A stretch of 64,000 bases of DNA from Streptomyces sp. 130 (GCF_007096885.1 NZ_VJNO01000020.1:1-64000), one strand, 5' to 3'. Positions 1-9,251 are shown, counted from the first letter of the stretch. Made by a program: numbers and translations. Notes: a model not told the origin generated them from the sequence alone.

Positions 1-131
1 CCCCCGCGGGGCGCGCGGCCCCGCCGCCCCCCCCCCCCCCCCCCCCCGCCCGGGGGCCCGGCGGGCCCCCCGGCCCCGCGCGCCGGCCCCGGCCCCCGCG
101 CCCGGCGGGGGGGGGGCCCCACCCCTCGTAC
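1..131. other. G/C-only low-complexity edge
   Basis: The first ~121 bases contain only G and C, with a run of more than 20 C and a run of 10 G; the first A or T appears at 121. No frame here looks coding. The abrupt change to normal composition just before the first gene suggests low-quality assembly at a contig end rather than biology, although a very GC-rich terminator region cannot be excluded. Confidence 0.6.
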
Positions 132-1244
132 TCACAGCTCCACGACGTCCGCCACCGCACACGCCACGTTGTCCGGCGCACCGGCCGCCTCCGCGAGCTC
201 GATCAGCGCGCCCACGGCGGTGGCCGGCCCGTCCGCCCCGGCCAGCACCCGCGCCAGGTCCCCGCCGTCCACGACCGCCGAGAGCCCGTCCGAGCAGAGC
301 AGATAGCGGTCGCCGGGCAGCGCGTCCCGGACGTCCACATCGGGTCCGCCGTACGGGCCGTCCCCGGAGAGCGCCTTGAGGAGCATCGCCCGCTGCGGGT
401 GCGAGAACGCCTCCTCCTCCGTCAGCGAACCGTCGTCGATCATCGACTGGACCACGCTGTGGTCGTGCGTGATCCGGAACAGCTCGCCCCCGCGCAGCAG
501 ATACGCCCGCGAGTCCCCGATGTGCACCAGGCCCAGCCGCGAGCCCGTCCACATCATCGCCGTGAGCGTCGTGCCCGACTCCTGAGGCGCCCCGCCCCCC
601 TCGCTCCCCGCCACCGCCTCCCGCACCGCGAGCGCCACCCGCTCCGCCGCGTCGTGCAGGGTGTTCAGCAGCTCCGCCGCCGGCACCGCGCCCGGTGCGA
701 ACGGTTTCAGCGCCTCGATCGCCGCCGTGCTGGCCCCCGCGCCGCTCACGCCGAACCCGTCGGCGACCGCGAGCAGCCGGGCCCCGGCGTAGACCGCGTC
801 CTGGTTGGTCTCGCGCACCGCGCCCGTGTCGGTGCGGGCCGCGTAGCGGATTCCGAGTGTGCCCACCGATGTCATGACGTCCTCCGTCGACAGCTGGTCG
901 ATGAGGAAGGCCGCGAGGTCACGGCGGGCCGCCGTCTCCGCCTCGACACGCGCCCAGTACGCCCGGATCGCCGCGGCGGCCGCGCCGGACTCCAGCGCGA
1001 TCACCTCCCTGATCCGGGCGAGCGGCATCCCGATCCGGCGCAGCCAGGCCACCAGCCGGGCCGCCCGCACCTGCGCCGGGTCGTAGTACCGGTAGCCGTT
1101 CACCGGGTCGACCAGGGCCGGCGGGAGCAGGCCGAGCTCGTCGTAACGGCGCAGCGCCTTCGCGGACAGCCGGGACAGCCGGGCGAACGCCCCGATCGTC
1201 ACCAGCTCCGCGCCGAGGCCCCGCCCCTGCCCGTCCTCCGTCAC
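132..1244 (-). CDS. MerR regulator fused to PP2C phosphatase
   Basis: Two-domain protein of about 370 residues. The N-terminus (about residues 15-80) is a MerR-type winged helix (TIGAFARLSRLSAKALRRYD, then NGYRYYDPAQ). The C-terminus (about 130-370) is a PPM/PP2C Ser/Thr phosphatase with the metal-site motifs ADGFG, GDSRAYL, CSDGLS and PDNVACAV; the last usually reads DNxT, so this is a variant. It probably links DNA binding to dephosphorylation of a cytoplasmic target. An ATG lies at 1259, but AGGAGG (complement of 1251-1256) sits inside that reading and is correctly spaced for GTG at 1244, so 1244 is preferred. Substrate and operator are unknown. MerR-PP2C fusions occur in other actinomycetes. 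Confidence 0.85.
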   Translation of the reverse strand: MTEDGQGRGLGAELVTIGAFARLSRLSAKALRRYDELGLLPPALVDPVNGYRYYDPAQVRAARLVAWLRRIGMPLARIREVIALESGAAAAAIRAYWARVEAETAARRDLAAFLIDQLSTEDVMTSVGTLGIRYAARTDTGAVRETNQDAVYAGARLLAVADGFGVSGAGASTAAIEALKPFAPGAVPAAELLNTLHDAAERVALAVREAVAGSEGGGAPQESGTTLTAMMWTGSRLGLVHIGDSRAYLLRGGELFRITHDHSVVQSMIDDGSLTEEEAFSHPQRAMLLKALSGDGPYGGPDVDVRDALPGDRYLLCSDGLSAVVDGGDLARVLAGADGPATAVGALIELAEAAGAPDNVACAVADVVEL

Positions 1245-1250
1245 CGCACG

Positions 1251-1256
1251 CCTCCT
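1251..1256 (-). promoter_or_regulatory. ribosome binding site fixing the MerR-PP2C start
   Basis: AGGAGG on the minus strand lies six bases upstream of GTG 1244. It falls within codons 2-4 of the longer ATG-initiated reading (1259), so the longer start would bury the only good Shine-Dalgarno sequence. Confidence 0.6.
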
Positions 1257-1350
1257 CATACCGGGCGGACTTCCCGCCCCGGCACACTCGATCCTTGGCC
1301 TTCCCCCATGGAGAAGGTCAAGGACCGGGGCGTGCGGGTGGGCGCGGGTG

Positions 1351-1749
1351 TCACTCCCGCGTGTAGAAGTAGTAGTACGCGGCGAGCAGTCCGCCGAGTC
1401 CGAGGATCAGCCCGATCACCGACGCCGACAGGATGCTGGCACCGGAGAGGCTGTAGAGGAAGCCGATCGAGGCGCCGGTCAGCACCCCGTACGCGGCGGC
1501 CCGCAGCTCGCGCGGCAGCCGGTTCTGGATGCGGCCGAGGCCGAAGCAGAGCACCGCGAGCACGGCGCCTGAGACCAGTCCGAGGGCGAGCCGGGTGCCC
1601 GTCAGCACCCCGCCGCCCCGGACGATGGCGGTCGCGTAGCAGCCCAAGATCAGGCCGAGCGTGGCCGGGATCGCCCAGCTGAGGACCGGGCGGTGCCGAG
1701 CGGGCGTCGCACGCCTCCCGCGCGCCGGCACCGAAACGTGTGCGGCCAT
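1351..1749 (-). CDS. four-helix hypothetical membrane protein
   Basis: A 132-residue integral membrane protein. Four hydrophobic stretches are visible at about residues 26-44, 51-72, 84-103 and 107-128, followed by a short tail YYYFYTRE. The N-terminal 25 residues are basic and probably cytoplasmic. The start ATG is preceded by AAGGAG at good spacing. I recognise no named family; similar small conserved membrane proteins are common in Streptomyces. It is divergent from the next membrane protein gene. Confidence 0.75.
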   Translation of the reverse strand: MAAHVSVPARGRRATPARHRPVLSWAIPATLGLILGCYATAIVRGGGVLTGTRLALGLVSGAVLAVLCFGLGRIQNRLPRELRAAAYGVLTGASIGFLYSLSGASILSASVIGLILGLGGLLAAYYYFYTRE

Positions 1750-1870
1750 GGCAGAGAGCTCCTTCCGTCACCCCCGCTTTCCCTCCAGGGCACACCTGGC
1801 CGGGCCGCCCGGCAACTCGGATGGCCCACGGCCCGGGGCGTCCGGCGACCATCCGGGATTCCCTGGAGGG

Positions 1871-2761
1871 GTGCGGACGTATTTCTCGGTGGCCCTGTCG
1901 GCGGTACTGCTGGTGCTGCTGGCCGTCCTGGTGCCGCTGAGCGCGCTGTCCGCCTGGGTCGACCTGGAGATCGACGACACGGACCGTTACGTCTCCGCCG
2001 TCGCCCCGCTCGCCGACGACCCGGCGGTGCGGAGCACCGTCGCCGACCTGATCACCGACAGCGCGATGAAGCAGATCGACGTCGGACCGCTCCAGAACAC
2101 CGTCCGGGACTTCCTGCACCAGGCCGTGGAGTCCTTCACCACCACGGACGCCTTCCAGGACGCCTGGACCGCCGCCAACCGCACCGCGCACGAGACGGTC
2201 ACCGCCGCGCTCGACGGCCGGAGCGGCGAGAGCGTCACGATCGACCTGGCGCCCGTCACGGAACAGGTGAAGCAGAACCTGGTGGACAACGGGGTGCCGT
2301 TCGCCGACCGCATCCCCGTCCAGCACACCGACATCCAGCTGGTCTCCGCCGACCGCGCGGACCAGCTGCGGCAGACCTTCCGGTGGCTGCGCTCCGCCAG
2401 TGTGTGGCCGGCCGTCGGCACGGCCCTGTTCGCGCTGCTCGCCGTCGCGCTCGCCTGGACGCGCGGCGGACCCGGCCGCCGGGCCCGCGCCCTGGCCGCG
2501 ATGGCCGGCACCGCCGTGGCCGGCGCGGGCTTCGCGCTCGGCGCGCTGGTGCTGCGCGGGGCGCTGGCGCTGGCCCGCGACCGGGTGCTCGACGAGGTCC
2601 CGGACAGCGACACGGGCGCCGCCTCGGCCGTCTACGACGCGCTGACCTCCTCGCTGCGCACCACGGTGTGGATCGTCTTCGGCCTGGGCCTGGCCGTCGC
2701 GGTGTGCGCGGTGGCGGCCCGGATCTGGGCCCAGCGGGTGCTGCCGGCGCCGGCGGAATGA
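1871..2761 (+). CDS. integral membrane protein with large extracytoplasmic loop
   Basis: About 296 residues from GTG 1871: an N-terminal membrane anchor (residues about 3-24), a long extracytoplasmic segment starting DDTDRYVSAVAPLADDPAV (about 30-180), then three hydrophobic helices near the C-terminus. The DTDRYV...PLA..PAV pattern recurs in uncharacterised actinobacterial membrane proteins; function unknown. The start is uncertain. GGAGG abuts GTG 1871 with no spacer, and the frame stays open upstream to an ATG at 1748, which overlaps the divergent gene. The membrane anchor directly after 1871 favours this start. Confidence 0.65.
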   Translation: MRTYFSVALSAVLLVLLAVLVPLSALSAWVDLEIDDTDRYVSAVAPLADDPAVRSTVADLITDSAMKQIDVGPLQNTVRDFLHQAVESFTTTDAFQDAWTAANRTAHETVTAALDGRSGESVTIDLAPVTEQVKQNLVDNGVPFADRIPVQHTDIQLVSADRADQLRQTFRWLRSASVWPAVGTALFALLAVALAWTRGGPGRRARALAAMAGTAVAGAGFALGALVLRGALALARDRVLDEVPDSDTGAASAVYDALTSSLRTTVWIVFGLGLAVAVCAVAARIWAQRVLPAPAE

Positions 2762-2804
2762 CGCGTCCGCTCCCGCCGGAGCGGCCCGACTGGGAGGTGT
2801 ACGG

Positions 2805-3758
2805 ATGCGAGCCATCGCCGTCAGCGCGCTGCGGGCCGACCCGGTGCTGGTCGAGCTGCCCAAGCCGGAGCCACGGCCCGGCGAGGTCCGGGTGCGGGTC
2901 GAATACGCGTCGCTCAACCCGCTGGACTGGCAGGTCGCGGACGGCTCGGCCGGTGGCATCGCCCCGGCGCCCCGGGCCTTCCCGTTCGTCGTCGGCGTGG
3001 ACTACGCGGGCCGCGTCGACATGATCGGCGGCGGCGAGAACCGCTTCCGGGTGGGGGACCCGGTCTTCGGGCGGGCGGACGTGGCCGACGCGGGCGGCTC
3101 GTACGGGGAGTACCTGTGCGTGGAGCAGGACTCCGCCCTCACCTTCGTCCCGCGCGGCCTCGGCGCCCGGGCCGCCGCCGCGCTGCCGACCGCCGGGATG
3201 GCCGCCGCCCAGATCCTGGAGGCGGTGGCCCTGCGCGGCCACGAGACCCTGCTGGTCATCGGGGCGGCGGGCGGGGTCGGCTGCTGCCTGACCCAGCTCG
3301 CCCGGGCCCGGGACGTCCGCGTGATCGCGGCCGTGCGCGGTGACGAGCGGTCCAGGATGGGGTCGCTGGGCGCGGCGGCCTCGGTGGACCTCACGGACGG
3401 CCCGTCCTCCGACGCGCTGCGGAGGGCCTGCCCGGACGGCATCGACGCGCTGGCCGACCTGGCGTCGGCGGCCCCGGACGCGTTCGCGGCGCACGCGGCG
3501 GCGGTCCGGCCGGGCGGCATCGCGCTCTCCACCCGGGGCGCCGCCGCCGGGGCCCGGCTGCCCGAGGGCGTCAGGGGCGTCGACTTCCGTCTCGACCCGA
3601 GCCCGGTCCTGCTGGACGTGCTGGCGGCCGGTGCGGCGGACGGCGTCCTGCGCCTGCCCGTCGAGGCCGAACTGCCGCTGGAGGAGGCGCCGACGGCCCT
3701 GGCGCGCAACCGGGCGGGCGGGGCGCGCGGCAAGACGGTGATCGCGCTGCACCGCTGA
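2805..3758 (+). CDS. MDR-family NADPH quinone oxidoreductase-like protein
   Basis: A 317-residue zinc-independent medium-chain dehydrogenase/reductase. It has a GroES-like N-terminal fold (EVRVRVEYASLNPLDWQVAD, then VGVDYAGRVD) and a Rossmann fold with GAAGGVGCCLTQLA near residue 150. No structural zinc cysteines are seen, consistent with the quinone oxidoreductase/YhdH-like branch that reduces quinones or enals with NADPH in the cytoplasm. GGGAGG precedes the ATG at 8 bases. It lies 43 bases after the upstream membrane protein and could be cotranscribed. Substrate unknown. Confidence 0.85.
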   Translation: MRAIAVSALRADPVLVELPKPEPRPGEVRVRVEYASLNPLDWQVADGSAGGIAPAPRAFPFVVGVDYAGRVDMIGGGENRFRVGDPVFGRADVADAGGSYGEYLCVEQDSALTFVPRGLGARAAAALPTAGMAAAQILEAVALRGHETLLVIGAAGGVGCCLTQLARARDVRVIAAVRGDERSRMGSLGAAASVDLTDGPSSDALRRACPDGIDALADLASAAPDAFAAHAAAVRPGGIALSTRGAAAGARLPEGVRGVDFRLDPSPVLLDVLAAGAADGVLRLPVEAELPLEEAPTALARNRAGGARGKTVIALHR

Positions 3759-3772
3759 CGCGCGGGGCGCCG

Positions 3773-4180
3773 CTACTCCGCCGGGCCCGGGCCCAGTCCG
3801 CGCAGCCGGTCCATCTCGCGGCGGTCCCGCTTCGTGGGCCTCCCCGCGCCCCGGTCGCGTACCGGGACCTGGATCGCGGCCTCGCGCGGCGGCGGGGGCG
3901 GGCTGTTGTCGACGAAGCACTCGGCTGCCACGGGCGGACCCACCCGCTTCTTCACCAGCTTCGACACGACGACGATCCGGTCCCGGCCCGCGTGGCGGAG
4001 CCGTACCTCGTCACCGACCCGCACCGATTGCGCGGGCTTGGCGCGTTCGCCCGCGACCTTCACATGACCCGCACGGCAGGCGGCGGCGGCCTGCGCCCGG
4101 GTCTTCGTGAGCCGGACCGACCAGATCCAGACATCGACCCGGACACTGCCCTCCGTCTGCGGAGCCTCACCCGAAACCAT
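3773..4180 (-). CDS. S4-domain RNA-binding protein (Hsp15/RqcP-like)
   Basis: A 135-residue basic protein with an S4 RNA-binding domain near the N-terminus (RVDVWIWSVRLTKTRAQAAA, CRAGHVKVAGERAKPAQSVR, VGDEVRLRH) and a basic tail rich in R, K, P and D (GRPTKRDRREMDRL). Hsp15 and RqcP bind 50S subunits carrying stalled nascent chains; a role in ribosome rescue here is by family only. Start ATG 4180 gives a compact protein; the frame is open further upstream, but those residues do not resemble the family. Convergent with the oxidoreductase gene. Confidence 0.85.
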   Translation of the reverse strand: MVSGEAPQTEGSVRVDVWIWSVRLTKTRAQAAAACRAGHVKVAGERAKPAQSVRVGDEVRLRHAGRDRIVVVSKLVKKRVGPPVAAECFVDNSPPPPPREAAIQVPVRDRGAGRPTKRDRREMDRLRGLGPGPAE

Positions 4181-4446
4181 GCGTCCGACTCTAGGCGGTG
4201 GGCCCGGGCGGTACGTTCCCGCGTCAACTCGGCGCCCGTGCGGTGCAGGTGAAGCGGGGGCGCGGTGAACGCCCGTACGGGCCTCAGGACTCGGTCGGGG
4301 CACGGTTCGCTCTCGGTCGTCCCACATGCGGGCCGTACCGCCGAACGGCCTTATCCGGCCGCTAACCTTACGTATCCGCCCTGGCCAGGGATCAATTCCC
4401 GCAGTACGGACATTCATCGCACCCAACTCACGCGAAAGGCTCGCCC

Positions 4447-6312
4447 ATGGGCATTCGGAGCTTGCTGCGCAAGGTGTTCGGCCGTGACCGCACGGAACAG
4501 GACGACCCGACGACGGCCACGGTCCCGCCCCAGGGCGAGCACTCGAGTGCCGCGGAGCCGGAGCCGGCGGACGAGGCACCCGTCAGGATCTCGGTGCCCG
4601 CCCCCGCGTCGTCCGACGAGGCCCCGAAGGCGTCGGACGCGGAGGCCAAGGCGTCGGACCTGGTGGCCGCGGCCTTCGACAACCCGTCCACGCCCACGGT
4701 CCCGGCCCAGAGCAAGGGCCCGGACGCGGAGGCCGAAACCCCGAAGCCGCTTGAGGCCGAAACCCCGGAGGCGCCCGAGGCCGAGACCCGGGAGACGCCC
4801 GAACCGCCCGCCGAGGCGGAGACCGCCGCGCGCGTCGAGGAGGCCCCGGAGGTGGAAGCCCCGGAGGCGGAGGCCCCCGAACCGGTGGCGGAGGCCGCCG
4901 CGCCCGTCGCGAAGGCCGCACCCCCGGAGCCGAAGGCGCCCGAACCGCCCGCCGAGGCCGAGGCCCCCGAGCCGGCGGCGGAGACCACCGAGCCCGTCGC
5001 GGAGGCCCCGAAGGTGGCAGCCCCGGAGGCGGAGGCAGAGGCCCCCGAGCCGGTGACGGAGACCGCCGCGCCCGTCGCGGAGGCCGCACCCCCGGAGCCG
5101 GAGGCGCCCGAACCGCCCGCCGAGGCCGAGGCCCCCGCGCCCGTCGCGGAACCGGTGGCACCCGAACCGCCCACCGAGGCCGAGACCCCCGAGCCGGCGG
5201 CGGAGACCACCGCGCCCCTCGCGAAGGCCGCACCCCCGGAGCCGGAGGCGCCCGAACCGCCCGCCGAGGCCGAGGCCCCCGAGCCGGAGGCCGAGGCCCC
5301 CACGCCCGTCGCGGAGGCCGAAGCCCCGGAGCCGGAGGCGCCGGAGGCGCCCGAGGCGCCGGAGGCGCCCGAACCGGCCGTCGAGGCCATCGCGGCGCCC
5401 GAGCCCGTCGTGGCCTCGGAGACGCCCGAGCCCGAGCCGGTCGAGGCGAGCGAGACCCCGCAGCCGGAGCCGGTGGCCGAGCCCGAGCCGGTCGCAGAGA
5501 CCCCGACCCCCGCGGCGGAACCGCAGGAACCCGCCGCACCGGCACCCGTCGCGACCCCCGAGCCGGAGGCCGACGCCCCCGCGCCGATCGTCATCGACAT
5601 GGACCCGGAGCCCGAGGCGGCCCCGGCCGCCCCCGGCAAGCCCGCACTCACCCTTGCCAAGGTCAAGGCGCGGGCGCCCGAGCTGGCGGGCGCGTACAAG
5701 GCGGCGCAGGCCGGGCTGAAGGCGCACGGGCTGACCGGGCTGCGCGCCACCGTCTATCTGGTCCTGGACCGCTCCGGCTCCATGCGCCCGTTCTACAAGG
5801 ACGGCAGCGCCCAGCACCTGGGCGACCGCACGCTCGCGCTCGCCGCGCACCTGGACGAGAGCGCCACCGTGCAGGTCGTGTTCTTCTCGACCGACATCGA
5901 CGGCACCGGCACGGTGGAGCTGGACGGCCACGAGGGCCGGATCGACGCCCTCAACGCGGACCTCGGCCGGCTCGGCCGCACGAACTACCACCGCGCGGTC
6001 GAGGAGGTCGTCGCGCACTACGAGAAGTCCGGGGCCACCGGCCCCGCGCTGGTGGTCTTCCAGACGGACGGGCCGCCGGACGCCCGGCAGGCCGCCCGCC
6101 AGGCGCTCGACGCGGCGGCCCGGCTGCCGCTGTTCTTCCAGTTCGTCGCGTTCGGCGAGCAGGACGCCAAGGGCTTCGACTTCCTGCGGAAGCTGGACAC
6201 CCCGAACACCGGCTTCTTCCACGCCGGCCCCGCCCCCCGCGAGGTGCCGGACACCACGTTCTACCGCGAGCTGCTGGCCGCGCTCCCCGCTTGGGTGGCC
6301 ACGCGTTCCTGA
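4447..6312 (+). CDS. VWA-domain protein with long Pro/Ala/Glu repeat region
   Basis: A 621-residue protein. After a basic start ([15 protein letters not shown]), residues about 35-395 form a low-complexity acidic region of repeated [14 protein letters not shown]-type units. The C-terminal third (from about residue 434) is a von Willebrand A domain like the TerF/TerY group, with the MIDAS motif LDRSGSM and later [10 protein letters not shown]. It lacks a signal peptide, so it is probably cytoplasmic. VWA proteins of this group travel with tellurium-resistance/TerD systems in Streptomyces, but no ter genes lie nearby. The extended acidic arm may act as a spacer or tether. The 3' end overlaps the convergent kinase gene by 52 bases. 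Confidence 0.8.
   Translation: MGIRSLLRKVFGRDRTEQDDPTTATVPPQGEHSSAAEPEPADEAPVRISVPAPASSDEAPKASDAEAKASDLVAAAFDNPSTPTVPAQSKGPDAEAETPKPLEAETPEAPEAETRETPEPPAEAETAARVEEAPEVEAPEAEAPEPVAEAAAPVAKAAPPEPKAPEPPAEAEAPEPAAETTEPVAEAPKVAAPEAEAEAPEPVTETAAPVAEAAPPEPEAPEPPAEAEAPAPVAEPVAPEPPTEAETPEPAAETTAPLAKAAPPEPEAPEPPAEAEAPEPEAEAPTPVAEAEAPEPEAPEAPEAPEAPEPAVEAIAAPEPVVASETPEPEPVEASETPQPEPVAEPEPVAETPTPAAEPQEPAAPAPVATPEPEADAPAPIVIDMDPEPEAAPAAPGKPALTLAKVKARAPELAGAYKAAQAGLKAHGLTGLRATVYLVLDRSGSMRPFYKDGSAQHLGDRTLALAAHLDESATVQVVFFSTDIDGTGTVELDGHEGRIDALNADLGRLGRTNYHRAVEEVVAHYEKSGATGPALVVFQTDGPPDARQAARQALDAAARLPLFFQFVAFGEQDAKGFDFLRKLDTPNTGFFHAGPAPREVPDTTFYRELLAALPAWVATRS
4800..5560 (+). repeat. degenerate coding repeats (Glu/Ala/Pro units)
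   Basis: Imperfect tandem units of roughly 24-75 bases, built on gcggaggcc/gcccgaaccgcccgccgaggc words and encoding [10 protein letters not shown]-like blocks. Long stretches (for example 4909-4971, 5083-5133 and 5227-5280) are almost the same, as expected of a tract that expands and contracts by slippage or unequal recombination. Confidence 0.75.
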
Positions 6313-7457
6313 GACGCCGGCAGGCGTACGGTCACGGCGAGCCCGCCCCCGGGGCCCGGCACCGCCGTGACCGTACCGTCGTGGGCCAGCGCGATGGACC
6401 GCACGATCGACAGGCCGAGGCCCGAGCCCGGCCCCATCCGGTCCCTGCCCTCGCCCCTGCGGAACGGCTCGAACAGCCCGGGAACGTCCGCCGCGTCCAC
6501 CACGGGCCCGGTGTTGCGGACCTCCAGCAGGACCCCGCCGCCGGCCGGGACCACCGACACGTCGACGCTCCCGCCGGGCACGTTGTACGTCACCGCGTTG
6601 GCGAGCAGGTTCGCCACCAGCTGGGCCAGCAGCAGCCGGTTCCCGCGCACCGGGCAGGTCCGGGTGTCGAGCCGGACGCCCGGGTGCCGGGCCGCCTCCT
6701 CCGCCACCACCCGGGCCAGGTCCACCGGTTCCCGCTCGCTCTTGTCGAGCCCCCGCTCGCTGCGGGCCAGGACGAGCAGCCCGTCGATGAGCCGTTCACT
6801 GCGCCGGTTGTTGTCCAGGAGCGTCTGCCGGGTGCGGACGAGGTCCTCCGGCGTCGGGTCGTCCAGGCCGATCTGGATCGCCGCGCGCTGGGTGGCCAGC
6901 GGGGTGCGCAGCTCGTGCGAGGCGTTGGCGATGAACCTCCGCTGGCTGTCGAAGGCCCGCTCCAGCCGGGCCAGCAGCGCGTCGAGCGTGTCGCCCAGCT
7001 CCTTCAGCTCGTCGTCGGGCCCGCTGGAGGCGATCCGCTCATGGAGCGTGTGCGCGGAGAGTTTGCGCGCCTTGGCGGTCATGGCGTGGACGGGCCGCAG
7101 GACCCGCCCCGCCGTCCACCATCCGACGCCCACCGCACAGGCCGTCATCACCAGCAGCGCGGCGGCGGACCAGATGAGCAGCTGGTGGCCGGCCGCGTCG
7201 CTGACATGGTCGGTGAGGTCGTAGACGGTAGGCGGACCGAGTCGGCGGCGGCTGACGAGCGGACCGTTGACCGCGTAGCCCGGCTGGACCACGACGGCGG
7301 TGTCCGCGATGGCACGCGCCTGCGAGTCCGTCCCGGCGCGGGAGGCCAGGTTGACCGTGGCCAGCAGGGCCGTGCCGAGGACCAGGAAGACCCCGCCGTA
7401 GACGAGGGCGATGCGGGTCCTGATCGTGGAGTGCGGCAGCCGGGCCGGACGCTTCAC
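6261..7457 (-). CDS. sensor histidine kinase
   Basis: A 398-residue membrane histidine kinase, with TM1 at about residues 13-36, a short sensor loop, TM2 at about 91-113, a HAMP linker ([20 protein letters not shown]), a HisKA domain with the phospho-acceptor in [12 protein letters not shown] (about residue 180), and a HATPase domain with [10 protein letters not shown] and the GSGLGLSIV box. It phosphorylates the response regulator encoded directly upstream, with which it overlaps by 4 bases, implying translational coupling. The stimulus is unknown. Its 3' end overlaps the convergent VWA gene by 52 bases. Confidence 0.93.
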   Translation of the reverse strand: MKRPARLPHSTIRTRIALVYGGVFLVLGTALLATVNLASRAGTDSQARAIADTAVVVQPGYAVNGPLVSRRRLGPPTVYDLTDHVSDAAGHQLLIWSAAALLVMTACAVGVGWWTAGRVLRPVHAMTAKARKLSAHTLHERIASSGPDDELKELGDTLDALLARLERAFDSQRRFIANASHELRTPLATQRAAIQIGLDDPTPEDLVRTRQTLLDNNRRSERLIDGLLVLARSERGLDKSEREPVDLARVVAEEAARHPGVRLDTRTCPVRGNRLLLAQLVANLLANAVTYNVPGGSVDVSVVPAGGGVLLEVRNTGPVVDAADVPGLFEPFRRGEGRDRMGPGSGLGLSIVRSIALAHDGTVTAVPGPGGGLAVTVRLPASQERVATQAGSAASSSR

Positions 7458-8107
7458 AGCGCGTACCCCACGCCCTGGACGGTACGGATCACGGCGGGTT
7501 CGCCGAGCTTGCCGCGCAGCTTGCTCATGCAGACCCGGACGGCGCCCGTGAAGGGGTCGGCGTTGGCGTCCCAGGCCCGCTCCAGCAGCTCCTCCGCGCT
7601 GACGGTCCCGCCGTCCGCCTCCAGGAGCAGCTGAAGCACGGTGAACTCCTTCGGCGACAGGTCCAGGTCCCGCCCGTCCCGGGTCGCCGACCGCCGTACG
7701 GTGTCGAGCCGGATGCCGTACCGCTCCAGCTGCGGCGGTACGGGGCGGGCGCTGCGCCGCCGCAGCGCGCGTACGCGGGAGACCAGCTCGGGGAACTCGA
7801 ACGGCTTGCCCAGATAGTCGTCGGCGCCCAGGTCGAGCCCGGCGACCCGGTCCTCCGTGGAGCCGGCGGCCGTCAGCATCAGAATCCTGGTCCGGGAGCC
7901 GGAGGCGACGAGCCCGCGCGCCACGTCGTCGCCGTGCACCCGGGGCAGATCGCGGTCCAGGACGACCACGTCGTAGTCGTGCAGCCCCAGGTACGCCTGG
8001 GCGGCATCACCGCTGTACACCGTGTCGACGGCGAAGCCGGCCCGCCGCAGCCCGGTGGCGACCAGCTCCGCGAGAATTTCCTCGTCCTCGGCGACCAGTA
8101 CCCGCAT
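7454..8107 (-). CDS. OmpR-family response regulator
   Basis: About 217 residues. The receiver domain starts MRVLVAEDEE with the phospho-acceptor Asp in VVVLDRDLP (about residue 51) and the conserved Lys in GKPFEFPEL; the C-terminal winged helix includes LSPKEFTVLQLLLEADG and VRVCMSKLRGKLG. It is the cytoplasmic partner of the downstream kinase. ATG 8107 is chosen because receiver domains normally begin at this residue and AGGGA lies upstream; an in-frame ATG at 8131 would add eight residues. Confidence 0.92.
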   Translation of the reverse strand: MRVLVAEDEEILAELVATGLRRAGFAVDTVYSGDAAQAYLGLHDYDVVVLDRDLPRVHGDDVARGLVASGSRTRILMLTAAGSTEDRVAGLDLGADDYLGKPFEFPELVSRVRALRRRSARPVPPQLERYGIRLDTVRRSATRDGRDLDLSPKEFTVLQLLLEADGGTVSAEELLERAWDANADPFTGAVRVCMSKLRGKLGEPAVIRTVQGVGYAL

Positions 8108-8206
8108 CGTGATGTCCCTAGCCTCGTGCATGCGTGTCCACTCCCTCCCAGGATGCGTCCTTGATACGGGAAGGGAGGTTTCGCAAAGCTCTCCGGCCGG
8201 GGACGT

Positions 8207-9049
8207 TCAGCGGCTCAGCGACTCCGCGTCCCCCATCACGATGACGGGCTCCATGGCCGGATCGAGAGCCCTCAGGAGCTCCTTCATCCGGTCCTCGGTG
8301 ACCGAGACACAGCCCTGGGTCGGCCCGCCGTGGTCCACGTGCACCCAGATCCCGCCGCCCCGCTCCTGGCCGAGGGGGCGGGTGTGGTCGAGCGGGGAGG
8401 TGCCGGGGACGCGGTTGTAGTCGATGGCGACGACGTAGTCGAAGGAGCCCTCCAGCGGCTCCCCGTGGAACCCTTCGCCCGTCACCCGGAAGTCCGGGCT
8501 CAGGTCGTACGGGAGCGCCGTCTCCGGCGGTGCGAGCCGGCCGCCCGCCGCGGTGAGGGTGAAAACCCCGATGGGCGAGCGCAGATCGCCCTCCCAGTGC
8601 TCGCCGGTCCAGCCGTTGAGGGCGTTGTGGGCGGGCCAGGGGCCCAGCGTGGCCCGCCAGCCCGGCCCGGCGGGCCCGTCCCGGGTGTAGAGGACGGCGG
8701 TCGACCGGTTGGAGTCCGCCGAGTCCCCGGTCACCACGAACGCCTGCCGTGCCGTGGCCGGGACCGCCGCCCGGGTCTTCGGTCCGAGGCCGGGCAGCTC
8801 CGTGGGCTGCGGCGAGGCCGCCGGAGCCGGCGGTACGGGCAGCGGCCCTCGCGACGGCGCCCCGGCGGCGGACGCGGCACCACCGGGCGGCCCCGGTACG
8901 CCGTTGATCCGTGCCTGCTCCGTGCCGGTGCCGCTCGTCCCCGTACCGGCGAAGCCACCCGCCCCGCAGCCGGCCAGCAACGCGATCAGGGCCAGGGAGC
9001 AGACGACGTGCGGCAGGCGCAGGAGTGCGCGCGAAGGGGGCACGGGCAC
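8207..9049 (-). CDS. L,D-transpeptidase (YkuD) lipoprotein
   Basis: About 280 residues. A lipoprotein signal peptide ends in LIALLAGC (lipidated Cys about residue 28), followed by a Pro/Gly/Ala linker and a YkuD catalytic domain with the His/Cys signature HVDHGGPTQGCVSV. L,D-transpeptidases cross-link peptidoglycan stems 3-3 or attach proteins, outside the membrane. GTG 9049 is chosen because GAGGAG precedes it at 8 bases and gives a normal-length signal peptide; the frame extends to ATG 9136, which would put 29 odd residues in front. A second GTG two codons on is also possible. Confidence 0.85.
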   Translation of the reverse strand: MPVPPSRALLRLPHVVCSLALIALLAGCGAGGFAGTGTSGTGTEQARINGVPGPPGGAASAAGAPSRGPLPVPPAPAASPQPTELPGLGPKTRAAVPATARQAFVVTGDSADSNRSTAVLYTRDGPAGPGWRATLGPWPAHNALNGWTGEHWEGDLRSPIGVFTLTAAGGRLAPPETALPYDLSPDFRVTGEGFHGEPLEGSFDYVVAIDYNRVPGTSPLDHTRPLGQERGGGIWVHVDHGGPTQGCVSVTEDRMKELLRALDPAMEPVIVMGDAESLSR

Positions 9050-9228
9050 GGAGGGCTCCTCAGCAGTGGGTGCGCCGGTGTCGGCCCACCCAGTCATTGC
9101 CGCCCGCGTCCACGCCCAATCCGGGGCGGAGCCCATCCGGCCGTAGCCGTTCAGGTGATTCGTGTACTTAATCGGAACCGCCGGCGGTCCGTCACGCGAA
9201 CAGCCCCCGGCCAGTGGCGGCCGAGGGC

Positions 9229-9244
9229 TGTTTCACGTGAAACA
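9229..9244. promoter_or_regulatory. parS: parS chromosome segregation site
   Basis: The 16-base palindrome TGTTTCACGTGAAACA is an exact match to the actinobacterial/Bacillus parS consensus bound by ParB. It sits between the transpeptidase and aspS genes, 7 bases beyond the aspS stop. In Streptomyces, parS sites cluster around oriC, so it marks an origin-proximal region. A second perfect copy lies at 23531-23546. Confidence 0.95.
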
Positions 9245-9251
9245 GGCGGAG

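Noticed and set aside
1-121. Linear chromosome end (telomere)
   Set aside because: Streptomyces telomeres contain A/T-bearing palindromes with loops; this stretch is homopolymeric G/C, and the gene content is core, not arm-end.
4414-6222. Long antisense open frame (Gly/Leu/Arg-rich) opposite the VWA gene
   Set aside because: A by-product of high G+C and of the repeats; no ribosome site, no natural protein features, and the + strand frame has a clear VWA domain.
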